The notes under the pieces are model-generated. The model was not told where the DNA came from, did no database searches, and was given only the letters and a program-made list of their open reading frames with translations. A stretch of 16,712 nt of DNA, taken from NCBI GenBank assembly GCA_937902055.1, contig CALGUJ010000128.1:1-16712 (forward strand), given 5' to 3'. Origin of the DNA: an uncultured Pelolinea sp. Lineage in GTDB: Bacteria; Chloroflexota; Anaerolineae; Anaerolineales; Anaerolineaceae. Shown piece by piece: positions 6,945 to 14,237 of the stretch (position 1 is its first letter; every line of letters begins with the position of its first letter). A program made the translations under genes and the position numbers.

Positions 6945-8411
6945 TTATATTAAACCGACTTTCCGGTTGAATTCGCCGATCAGGTTGTCGATTTCTTCCA
7001 CCTGCGACTGGAATCCGGTCCAATAATCCGGGTCGTACCACTGCGCCTGGATTTCTTCATAGGTCCTGCCTTGCTGCTCGACCCAGGTGTAATACTTCAA
7101 ATTGTGCACGCGGTGCTTGTCCTGATAGGTCAAGTCCAGCAGGTTGTCGGTGCTCTGGCCGTGCAGGTAATGCGCGAAGTCGGCGGCGGCATCCAGTTCG
7201 GAATATTCGCCGAATTCAGCGTGCATTTCCTTCAGGCGGCTCTGGTAAAGCTGCATGGAATCGGTCAAGACGGTCAAGACGATATCGCCTTCGCCCATCT
7301 CGTAATATTTCGCCATCTTGATGGCCGAGAGCATGTTGGCAATGCCGGAAAAGCCCAGCAGATCCAGGTTGGCGACCACTTCCTGCGGTACGCCTTTTTT
7401 AGCCAGGTAATCGCGCCCGGCTTTTTCGTTGAACAGGCGCGAAATGTTCACCACAGCGTTGTCATCGATGGCCGTGATCAAATCAGTATTCTTGACGTTG
7501 TGGATCCACGGCACGTGCTTGTCGCCGATACCTTCAATGCGATGTGCGCCGAAACCATTTTCCAACAGCGTGGGGCACTGCAGCGCTTCCGAGCCGCCTA
7601 CCAGGCTGCCCGGGAAAGCCTGTTTCATGTAATCGCCGCAGGCAATCGTGCCGGCCGAGCCGGTGGTGAGGATTACGCCTCGGTATTCGCCGCGTGCTCC
7701 CAATTCTTTCTTGATGACTTCTTCCATGGCGTGGCCGGTGATTTCGTAGTGCCACAGGTAATTACCGAATTCTTCGAACTGGTTGAAAATCATCAAATCT
7801 TCGCCGCTCTTGCGCAATTCCCAGCATTTGTCGAAGATCTCTTTCACGTTGGATTCGCTGCCCGGCGTGGCGATGATCTCGCCCGCCACGGTCTTCAGCC
7901 ATTCGAAACGTTCCTTGCTCATGCCTTCCGGCAGGATGGCGATGGATTGGCACGCCAGCAGGTTGGAATCGTAAGCGCCGCCGCGGCAGAAGTTACCAGT
8001 GGACGGCCACACGGCTTTTTGGGTAACAGGATCGAATTGGCCGGTAACCAGGCGCGGCACCAGGCAGCCGAAGGACGCGCCGACTTTGTGCGCGCCCGTC
8101 GGGAACCATTTGCCGATCAGCACGATGATGCGCGCGTCCACGCCGGTCAGGCTCTTGGGCAATTCCATGTAATTGACGCCGTCGAATTGTCCGCCCTTTT
8201 CTTTCGGTTCATTCTTCCAGGTGATGCGGAATAGATTGCGCGGATTTAACTCCCACAAGCCGATTGACTTGAGTTCTTCCTTGACTTTCGCTGGAATCTT
8301 GCCCGGGTCTTTCATCTGCGCGAAAGTCGGGATGATGATATTGCGCTCGCGGGCGCGCTTAATGGTATTCTCTAATCGATCGGGATAGACGGTTAAATCG
8401 ATTTTAGACAT
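6945..8411 (-). CDS. Fold-type II PLP-dependent enzyme, substrate unknown
   Basis: A 488-aa cytoplasmic enzyme of the tryptophan-synthase-beta/cysteine-synthase superfamily, longer than most members (300-400 aa). The Schiff-base lysine is very probably K109 in FPTGAHKVGASFG, like TGAHK in tryptophan synthase beta. STGNFCRGG (about 137-145) corresponds to the Asn loop near the substrate carboxylate. TTGSAGT (about 250-256) resembles the phosphate-binding Gly-rich loop. TDSMQLYQSR near residue 393 may supply the residue contacting the pyridine nitrogen. The extra length lies in an N-terminal helix region (1-90) and a C-terminal segment rich in Tyr, Trp and Asp. The start follows AGGAG. Its neighbours are a glycosyltransferase gene (20 nt upstream) and the 203-aa gene. 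It could be a beta-eliminating ammonia-lyase acting in the same pathway as hydA, but it does not match diaminopropionate ammonia-lyase closely. Superfamily confident, reaction unknown. Confidence 0.8.
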   Translation of the reverse strand: MSKIDLTVYPDRLENTIKRARERNIIIPTFAQMKDPGKIPAKVKEELKSIGLWELNPRNLFRITWKNEPKEKGGQFDGVNYMELPKSLTGVDARIIVLIGKWFPTGAHKVGASFGCLVPRLVTGQFDPVTQKAVWPSTGNFCRGGAYDSNLLACQSIAILPEGMSKERFEWLKTVAGEIIATPGSESNVKEIFDKCWELRKSGEDLMIFNQFEEFGNYLWHYEITGHAMEEVIKKELGARGEYRGVILTTGSAGTIACGDYMKQAFPGSLVGGSEALQCPTLLENGFGAHRIEGIGDKHVPWIHNVKNTDLITAIDDNAVVNISRLFNEKAGRDYLAKKGVPQEVVANLDLLGFSGIANMLSAIKMAKYYEMGEGDIVLTVLTDSMQLYQSRLKEMHAEFGEYSELDAAADFAHYLHGQSTDNLLDLTYQDKHRVHNLKYYTWVEQQGRTYEEIQAQWYDPDYWTGFQSQVEEIDNLIGEFNRKVGLI

Positions 8412-8431
8412 TTAAAACTCTCCTGATAGGT

Positions 8432-9388
8432 TTATTTTTCGAGATCGGGCGCTTCGCTGACAATGTAAAGCGGGCGTCCTTTTACTTCGTCATAGATCCT
8501 GCCGATGTATTCACCCAGAATACCCAGCGTGATAAGCTGCACGCCACCCAGGAACAGCACCATGATCAACGTGGTAGCCTGCCCCAGCAAAGCCGCGCCA
8601 TGCGAAAGGCGCAGGACGATCACCACCGGGATTGCGACAATGCTGAGCGCCGCGCAGATGAATCCGAGGTAGGTGGCCATTTGCAGCGGAAAGTAGGAAA
8701 AGCTGGTGATGGCGTTCAAAGCCAGTTTGAGCATTTTGCTCAAGGGGTACTTGGTGCTTCCGGCAAAACGCTCCTTGCGGTCGTATTCCACGCCCACCTG
8801 GCGGTAACCCACCCAGGCGGCCATGCCGCGCAAAAAGCGGTGCCGCTCGCGCATTTGCCCCATCACGTTCACCACCTTGCGGTCCATCAGGCGGAAATCG
8901 CCGGTATCCAGCGGGATCTTGACGTCAGTGATGCGGTAGATCACGCGGTAGAAAGCGGATGCGGTGAACAGCTTGAACCAGGATTCTCCCTCGCGTTTGC
9001 GCCGCACGGCATACACCACTTCAAAGCCCTCTTTCCACTTCGCGATGAGATCGAGGATCACTTCCGGCGGATCCTGCAGGTCAGCGTCGATCACTACCAC
9101 GGCGTCGCCGCGGGCGTAATCCAGTCCGGCGGTAACCGCGATCTGATGTCCGAAATTGCGCGCGAAGATCACAGGGCGGACGTGCGGGTCCTTCTTCGCC
9201 AGCGAGCGGATGATCTCAGTCGACCCATCCGTGGATCCGTCATCCACCAGCACCAATTCCCAGGCGGCTCTCAGGCTGCCCATCACCCCGCTGATCCGAT
9301 TATAGAATTCTTCCACGCAGCCAATTTCGTTGAAAACCGGCGCGACCACGCTGTAGACGGGTTTCTGCTTGGCAAGATTGTCTGACAT
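8432..9388 (-). CDS. GT2 family glycosyltransferase (polyprenyl-phosphate sugar synthase type)
   Basis: A 318-aa inner-membrane enzyme of the DPM1/GtrB/ArnC type that transfers a sugar from a nucleotide donor to polyprenyl phosphate. The N-terminal GT-A domain (about 10-225) shows PVFNE at 17-21, LVDDGSTDGSTE (47-58) for nucleotide binding, and DADLQDPPE (101-109) with the metal-binding DxD. A basic RERHRFLRG segment (180-188) and DTGDFRLMDR (161-170) are typical of the family. Two C-terminal membrane helices lie at about 236-260 and 270-293. No ribosome site precedes the ATG; instead a promoter-like TACAAT ends 7 nt before it, which would give a leaderless transcript. It seems out of place among catabolic genes: no other cell-envelope genes are nearby. 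Product type is confident; donor and acceptor are unknown. Confidence 0.85.
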   Translation of the reverse strand: MSDNLAKQKPVYSVVAPVFNEIGCVEEFYNRISGVMGSLRAAWELVLVDDGSTDGSTEIIRSLAKKDPHVRPVIFARNFGHQIAVTAGLDYARGDAVVVIDADLQDPPEVILDLIAKWKEGFEVVYAVRRKREGESWFKLFTASAFYRVIYRITDVKIPLDTGDFRLMDRKVVNVMGQMRERHRFLRGMAAWVGYRQVGVEYDRKERFAGSTKYPLSKMLKLALNAITSFSYFPLQMATYLGFICAALSIVAIPVVIVLRLSHGAALLGQATTLIMVLFLGGVQLITLGILGEYIGRIYDEVKGRPLYIVSEAPDLEK

Positions 9389-9394
9389 ATTTAT

Positions 9395-9422
9395 ATTGTA
9401 TCTGAATCTAATAAACTATCAA
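9395..9422 (-). promoter_or_regulatory. Possible promoter for the glycosyltransferase gene
   Basis: On the minus strand TTGATA (9422-9417) is followed, after 16 nt, by TACAAT (9400-9395), close to the sigma-70 consensus. The predicted start of transcription falls on or next to the ATG at 9388, so the message would be leaderless, which agrees with the missing Shine-Dalgarno sequence. The -35 box overlaps the last codons of the threonine-synthase-like gene. Chance occurrence in this AT-rich gap is possible. Confidence 0.4.
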
Positions 9423-10657
9423 AGGAGTTTCTTCAATGCTTCCAAAGTCGGTTCGACGATCGGCGCGGGTTGGACGGCCTGGATGGCGGCTTTGACGTCT
9501 TTCAGGCCGCTGCCGGTCAACATGACCAGCACCGGGTCGCTGGCGTCGAATAAACCTTGCTTTACCGCGGCTTCCAGCCCGGCATAAGCCGTGGCTGCCG
9601 CCGGTTCGATGAAAATCCCTTCGCGCCCCAGGCGGGCGATGGCCGCCAGGATGTGCTGGTCGCTGATGGTGATGTAGCGCCCGCCGGTTTGGGTGGCGGC
9701 GCGCAGCGCGCGCAGCCCGTCGTGGGGATGGTCCACCGAGACGCTGTCTGCCAGGGTGTCGGCTTTCACCGGGATGATCTCTTCGGTGCCGGCATTGAAG
9801 GCGTTAGCAATCGCTGCCGAGCCTTCCGGCTGGATACCGTAAATTTGCGGCATGTGTTCCAGCCAGCCCAGTTCGACCAGGTCTTTAAAGCCTTTGTGGA
9901 TGCCGGCGATGATGTTGCCGTCGCCCACCGGCACGATCACATTCAAGGGTTTCTTAAGGTTGCCCTTGTAGATGACTTGCTCCCAAATTTCAAATGCGGC
10001 GGTTTTCTTGCCCTCAGCGGTGAATGGGTTGAAGCCGGTGTTGCGCGAGTACCAGCCGAACTCATCAGCAGCTTTCAGCGACAGGTCGAAGGCGTCGTCA
10101 TACGTGCCATCCACCAGGAAAACGCGCGCACCGAACACGATCAACTGCGCCACCTTGGCTTGCGGCGCTGCTTTCGGCACGAAAATGACGGTTTTCTGCC
10201 TGGCAGCCGCAGCCATGCCGGCCAGCGCCGCGCCGGCGTTTCCCGAAGACGAGGTCACCACCACGTCGGCTTTGACTTCGCGGGCGCGCGCGATCACCAC
10301 CGAACTGGCGCGATCCTTGAACGAAGCGGTCGGGTTGCGCCCGTCATCCTTCAACCATAGTTGCTCCAGTCGGAGCTCCTCGGCCAGGGCTTTGGGTTGG
10401 TAAACCGGCGTCCAACCCACTGAGCGCAGCGGCGTTCCCTGCAAACCGGGATCGTCCACCGGCAGCAAGGGTAGATAGCGCCAAATGGATTGTTCGGTGG
10501 AGGCTGCGATCTTTTCGGGTGAAAACGCTTTCTTTATCCCCTGGTAATCTAACAGGATATCCAGGTTCCCGCCGTCGGCGGGGCATGTATAAGTTGCTTC
10601 GTGCGGTTGGTACACTTTTCCGCACAAAGAACAGCGGTAGGTTTTGAATTTGTCCAT
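9419..10657 (-). CDS. thrC: Threonine synthase or related PLP-dependent lyase
   Basis: A 412-aa cytoplasmic enzyme whose length and architecture fit threonine synthase, which converts O-phosphohomoserine to threonine. An N-terminal zinc-ribbon-like segment (C9, C12, C25) is followed by the fold-type II PLP domain. K114 in NPTASFKDRA is the Schiff-base lysine, SSSGNAG (136-142) is the Asn loop, and PVGDGN with MLTGSGLK mark the phosphate-binding and C-terminal parts. The second CxxC of the zinc ribbon is incomplete: CPADGG has Asp28 where a Cys is usual, so zinc binding is doubtful. The gene follows the importer genes by 9 nt and has no usual ribosome site; a perfect hairpin touches its ATG. 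Given the neighbours, it may act on a different phospho- or ureido-amino acid, as threonine-synthase-like enzymes are often misnamed. Family confident, substrate moderately so. Confidence 0.75.
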   Translation of the reverse strand: MDKFKTYRCSLCGKVYQPHEATYTCPADGGNLDILLDYQGIKKAFSPEKIAASTEQSIWRYLPLLPVDDPGLQGTPLRSVGWTPVYQPKALAEELRLEQLWLKDDGRNPTASFKDRASSVVIARAREVKADVVVTSSSGNAGAALAGMAAAARQKTVIFVPKAAPQAKVAQLIVFGARVFLVDGTYDDAFDLSLKAADEFGWYSRNTGFNPFTAEGKKTAAFEIWEQVIYKGNLKKPLNVIVPVGDGNIIAGIHKGFKDLVELGWLEHMPQIYGIQPEGSAAIANAFNAGTEEIIPVKADTLADSVSVDHPHDGLRALRAATQTGGRYITISDQHILAAIARLGREGIFIEPAAATAYAGLEAAVKQGLFDASDPVLVMLTGSGLKDVKAAIQAVQPAPIVEPTLEALKKLL

Positions 10658-10674
10658 GAGAGTATTTTACTCTC
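10658..10674 (-). promoter_or_regulatory. Perfect inverted repeat touching the thrC start codon
   Basis: Arms GAGAGTA (10674-10668 on the minus strand) and TACTCTC (10664-10658) are separated by three A residues and end directly before the ATG at 10657. The repeat contains the TAA stop of the upstream permease (10669-10667). In RNA the 7-bp stem would cover the site where a ribosome binds, so translation of the next gene may depend on ribosomes finishing the permease gene. It is too AT-rich and lacks a U tract, so it is not a terminator. Confidence 0.5.
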
Positions 10675-11659
10675 TTTCAAATGGCACCCCCAGCGAGGCC
10701 GGCGGCGGTTTGCGCAGAAAGCGGATCAGGCGGTAAACCGCGCCGCGCATTCCCCGCGGCAGCCTGGCCAGCATGCGGGCCACCCACTCTGTGTCGCCCA
10801 CGTTGACGAACAGCAGCGTCAGGATCATCAGCGGGAAAGGCGCCACTTGCAGCACCTGCGAAGGCACATCCACCAGGCTGGATTGCAGCACCAGCCCCAG
10901 CCATTGCAGAAATACGAACAGGTATGCCCCGAATGCCCCGCGCAGTGGATTCCAACCGCCGAAAATGGTGATGGATAACACGATCCATCCGATGCCGTCC
11001 AGCCCGGTCATGGTGCCGTTCCAACCCGGCTTGATGCTCAAGGAGTACATCGGTCCGGCCAGGCCGACCAGCCCGGCGCCCAAAGCGGTGTAGAGGTAAC
11101 GCACGCGGTTGACGTCGATGCCGCGCGAATAGGCGGAAGTCGGCTGCTCGCCTACCCCGCGCAGGATCAACCCCTGGCGGGTGTGGAAGATCCAGTAATA
11201 ACTGAAGGCGATCAGGATGTAGCTGAAATACACCAGTATGTTTTGCTTGAAAAACAACTGACCAACCAGCGGGATCTGGCTCAGCAGCGGGATCGGCCAG
11301 CTTTTCACGGTCGGCCCGGGGACGATCATGAAAGGCGTGCCCAGGAAATAAGCCATGTCGCGGAACAGCAGCGCCAGGATGAATCCCACCGCCACTTGCG
11401 ATTGCTTTAATGAAATACTGCTGAAGGAGATCAGCACCCCGGCCAACGCCCCCGCCAGGAAAGCGCCCAGGAAAGCCAGCCAAACCACGCCGCTGGTGTA
11501 GGCGATCGCAAACCCGATCATGGCGGTCAGGACGATCAAGCCGTTAGCCGAGAGGTTGGTGACGCCCGAACGCTCCGAGAAGGTCTCGCCGATCACCGCC
11601 ACCACTACCGGCGTGGCGGCCGCCACCACCCCTGCCAGCCCGGTTATGATTTCATTCAT
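10667..11659 (-). CDS. BMP-type ABC importer permease, second subunit
   Basis: A 330-aa inner-membrane permease of the branched-chain/nucleoside-importer class (NupC, YufQ-like) with about 8-10 helices. The N-terminus ATPVVVAVIGETFSERSG, the segment NLSANGLIVLTAM and the cytoplasmic loop GVGEQPTSAYSRGIDVNRVR (about 184-203, the ATPase-contact region) are typical. I place the start at 11659 (MNEIITGLAG) rather than a longer form beginning at 11701, because ATGAATGA overlaps the upstream stop, a strong GGGAGG lies 12 nt upstream, and the longer version only adds a Lys/Arg/Ser tail. The C-terminus is long and basic (RMLARLPRGMRGAVYRLIR). It forms the channel together with the preceding permease and the double ATPase. 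Confidence 0.88.
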   Translation of the reverse strand: MNEIITGLAGVVAAATPVVVAVIGETFSERSGVTNLSANGLIVLTAMIGFAIAYTSGVVWLAFLGAFLAGALAGVLISFSSISLKQSQVAVGFILALLFRDMAYFLGTPFMIVPGPTVKSWPIPLLSQIPLVGQLFFKQNILVYFSYILIAFSYYWIFHTRQGLILRGVGEQPTSAYSRGIDVNRVRYLYTALGAGLVGLAGPMYSLSIKPGWNGTMTGLDGIGWIVLSITIFGGWNPLRGAFGAYLFVFLQWLGLVLQSSLVDVPSQVLQVAPFPLMILTLLFVNVGDTEWVARMLARLPRGMRGAVYRLIRFLRKPPPASLGVPFERE

Positions 11660-12710
11660 TGCTTTGCTTTTCCTCCCTTTTTTCGATTTTCTTTCTGACA
11701 CCTTCCATCAACAGGAAGAAAAGCACCAAAGAGGATTGCATCACCCCCGAAAGGGTGGAATCCAGTTTCATTTCGATCGGCAATTGAATGCCGCCGATGT
11801 TTAAAGCCGCGAACAGCAGCGCCACCGGTACCGCCCAGATGATCTGATAATCCACCAACATGGCTACCAGCAATCCCAGAAAGCCGTAACCGGAGGAAAT
11901 GGACGGGATCAGGCGGTGGTATACCCCCAGCACCTGCATGGCGCCAGCCAGCCCGGCGAATACGCCGCACAGGACGAAAGCCAGCAGCATGTACTTCGAG
12001 GGGGAAATGCCCATCTGCACCGCCGCGCGCGCGTTCTTGCCGACCGCTTTCAGGCGCAGCCCGATCACCGTGAATTTCAATAAAAAGAATACTGCCAGGA
12101 TGGAAACGACGGCCAGCGCCAGCGCCCAGGGGCTCAGGCGGAATCCCGCGAAAGTCGGCAGCCAGATGGCGGTGTCGAAAGGTTTGGTGCCGCTCATGGA
12201 AGCCACTCCCGGTCTTTTCCATGGGCCGAAGATCAGCCACAAGGTCAAGGCAGTGGCGATGAAGTTCAGGCCCAGTCCGGCGAAGATCTCGCTTACCCCG
12301 CCGTAGAACTTCAGCGCGCCCGCCAGCAGCGCCCAAATCACCCCGCCCGCAATGCCGGCCAGGAAACCCAGCGCGATGATCAGCGCCGGCGGCAAGCCCA
12401 AATCCTGCAGCAAGCGCAGCGCGCCGGTGGTCAGGATGGCGCCCAGCGTGATCTGCCCTTCGATGCCGATGTTCCACAAGCCGGTGGTGAAGGTGATCAC
12501 CAGCCCGCAGGTGGTCAGGATCAGGGGCACCCAGGCGACAAATGAGTCGGCGATCTTGATGGGTGTCGAGACCGCGCCGTTGAAAATGTTGGCGAACGCC
12601 TCCAGCGGGTTGGCGCGCGCGATCAGGAGAATGAGCGTGGTAAAAAGCAATGCCGCCAGCACGCCGGAGAAACGGAACAGCAGATTGCTTAAGCGCGGAT
12701 TCTTTTTCAT
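11652..12710 (-). CDS. BMP-type ABC importer permease, first subunit
   Basis: A 352-aa inner-membrane permease (NupB/YufP-like) with about ten hydrophobic segments. The family hallmark TTGLWNIGIEGQITLGA lies at about residues 75-91, and the ATPase-contact loop GLRLKAVGKNARAAVQMGIS at about 216-235. It pairs with the downstream permease to import nucleoside- or nucleobase-like solutes. The start is set at 12710 because ATG overlaps the ATPase stop as ATGA, with GGAAAGGA upstream; a TTG three codons earlier is a worse choice. The C-terminus is charged and overlaps the next gene by 8 nt. The chain of overlapping genes points to fixed subunit ratios. Confidence 0.9.
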   Translation of the reverse strand: MKKNPRLSNLLFRFSGVLAALLFTTLILLIARANPLEAFANIFNGAVSTPIKIADSFVAWVPLILTTCGLVITFTTGLWNIGIEGQITLGAILTTGALRLLQDLGLPPALIIALGFLAGIAGGVIWALLAGALKFYGGVSEIFAGLGLNFIATALTLWLIFGPWKRPGVASMSGTKPFDTAIWLPTFAGFRLSPWALALAVVSILAVFFLLKFTVIGLRLKAVGKNARAAVQMGISPSKYMLLAFVLCGVFAGLAGAMQVLGVYHRLIPSISSGYGFLGLLVAMLVDYQIIWAVPVALLFAALNIGGIQLPIEMKLDSTLSGVMQSSLVLFFLLMEGVRKKIEKREEKQSNE

Positions 12711-14176
12711 TGCGGCCAATCCTTTCCGCCGATCATGCGCCCCAGTTTTTCCTCATTTAAACCCGAAGATGGCAGCGGTTCGGAAATGCGCCCGCTGAAA
12801 AACACCAAAATGCGGTCGGAATAAAACGTCAGTTCGTCCAGGTCCGCCGACGAGAAAATGATCGACGTGGCTGCCTGGCAGCGCTCGCGCAGGATCGACC
12901 AGATCCAGTTGGCGGATTCGATGTCCAGACCGCGGGTTGGGTTCTCCAGCAGGAGCAGCCGCGCGGGGTCTTTAAGCAGCGAAAGCAACAGGCGCTGCTG
13001 GTTGCCGCCGGATAATTCCTCCGAATTGGTGGCCGCCCGCCCCTTGATGTTGAAGCGCTCGATGCGCGTTTTGGTTATCGTGCGGCTGTTTTTTCCATTG
13101 ATAAACATTCTCTTCTCGCAATCCGAGAGAATGTAATGCTCTTCCAGTGTCATGCCGGGCACCAGCCCCTCTTCCATGCGCGCCGAGGGCACGTAGAAGA
13201 TGCCCCGCTTTTGGAATTCGAAGCAGTTCTTGCCGTTGATGTCTTCTCCCCCGAATTCGATCCGTCCGCCCGTGGTTTGGCGCATGCCCGCCAGGGTTTG
13301 TAGAAATTGCCGCTGGCCGGAGCCTTCCATCCCCGCCAGGCCGATCACTTCACCGGCGTACAGGTCGAAATTGACATTTTCGATGCGGATGCGGAAATCG
13401 TCGATGCCCAGGTTGCGGATCGACATGCACACCGCCTCCGAACCGGCCTGCGCCGTACGCGCGCGCGTGATCTGCCGCCCGAACATCAGCTTGACGAGTT
13501 CGTTCTCGTTGAAAGGCGCTTGCTGCCCGCCAATCAGGCAGCCTTTGCGCAGCACCACTGCCCGGCTGCATAATTCTTTGACTTCTTCCAGCTTGTGCGA
13601 CACAAAGATGATCGTTTTGCCCTGCCCGGCCAGCTTCTTCAGCGCCGAAAACAGCACTTCTTGCTGGGCGGCGCTGATGCCGGTGGTGGGTTCGTCCAGG
13701 ATCAACACCTCTACCCCCAGCCACAGCAGACGCACGAGTTCCAGTTGCTGACGCTCGCCCACGGTCAGTTCCCCCACCGTGCCGTTCAGGTCGAAACGGA
13801 ATCCCAGGTCTTTCTGGATCGCGCTCAACTGCTGCCAATCGCCGGCGTTTTTCTTCACGCCTGTCCGGCTGTCCCAGATCTGCAGATCTTCCCGGATCGT
13901 CATGGACGGGAAATCGTGCGGATCCTGATGCAGCATGCCGATCCCCAGCCGCAGCGCGTCCGCCGGGCTGTTCAATTCCTGTTCCTGGTGGTTGATCAGG
14001 ATCTTCCCGCTGTCTTTGCAGATCAACCCCGAAAGCACCTTCATCAAGGTGCTTTTGCCCGCGCCGTTTTCTCCCAGCACCCCCAGGATTTGGCCGGGTT
14101 CTATGGTCAGCGTGATGCCGTTGTTGGCGTGCACGCTGCCGAAAAATTTATGAATTTCGATGAGTTCAATTAGCAT
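12707..14176 (-). CDS. BMP-type ABC importer, double-domain ATPase
   Basis: A 489-aa cytoplasmic protein with two fused nucleotide-binding domains, as in sugar/nucleoside importers (RbsA, NupA, YufO). First domain: Walker A GENGAGKST (35-43), Q-loop HQD (83-85), signature LTVGERQQ (137-144), Walker B LILDEPT (158-164) and switch His194. Second domain: a degenerate P-loop GMEGSGQ (282-288), signature LSGGNQQR (388-395) and LENPTRGLD (410-418). A second P-loop without the usual Lys is normal for this family. I use the ATG at 14176 (MLIELIEIHK) because family proteins begin here; an upstream in-frame extension would read through the terminator and the end of the lipoprotein gene. No ribosome site is seen, and the ATG lies a few nt beyond the U tract of a terminator, so output may be low. 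Confidence 0.92.
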   Translation of the reverse strand: MLIELIEIHKFFGSVHANNGITLTIEPGQILGVLGENGAGKSTLMKVLSGLICKDSGKILINHQEQELNSPADALRLGIGMLHQDPHDFPSMTIREDLQIWDSRTGVKKNAGDWQQLSAIQKDLGFRFDLNGTVGELTVGERQQLELVRLLWLGVEVLILDEPTTGISAAQQEVLFSALKKLAGQGKTIIFVSHKLEEVKELCSRAVVLRKGCLIGGQQAPFNENELVKLMFGRQITRARTAQAGSEAVCMSIRNLGIDDFRIRIENVNFDLYAGEVIGLAGMEGSGQRQFLQTLAGMRQTTGGRIEFGGEDINGKNCFEFQKRGIFYVPSARMEEGLVPGMTLEEHYILSDCEKRMFINGKNSRTITKTRIERFNIKGRAATNSEELSGGNQQRLLLSLLKDPARLLLLENPTRGLDIESANWIWSILRERCQAATSIIFSSADLDELTFYSDRILVFFSGRISEPLPSSGLNEEKLGRMIGGKDWPQ

Positions 14177-14180
14177 GATA

Positions 14181-14221
14181 AATAAAAAATTGGGGGAAGG
14201 ACCGCCCAGGTATCCTTCCCC
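14181..14221 (-). terminator. Intrinsic terminator/attenuator after the lipoprotein gene
   Basis: On the minus strand GGGGAAGGA (14221-14213) and TCCTTCCCC (14201-14193) form a perfect 9-bp stem with an 11-nt loop, followed by CCAATTTTTTATT. This is a textbook Rho-independent terminator, placed 16 nt after the lipoprotein stop and just before the ATPase gene. Partial read-through would give much more binding protein than transporter, which is common in binding-protein-dependent importers. Confidence 0.88.
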
Positions 14222-14237
14222 GCAATGGGATTCGAGT

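Noticed and set aside
7071..8234. 387-aa open frame on the plus strand opposite the 488-aa PLP enzyme
   Set aside because: Shadow frame of a gene with strong PLP motifs; its His/Gln/Val-rich composition is typical of antisense translation.
11660..11701. 14-residue longer form of the second permease
   Set aside because: The extension is a Ser/Lys/Arg string overlapping the upstream gene, whereas 11659 has GGGAGG at good spacing and the ATGA-type overlap.
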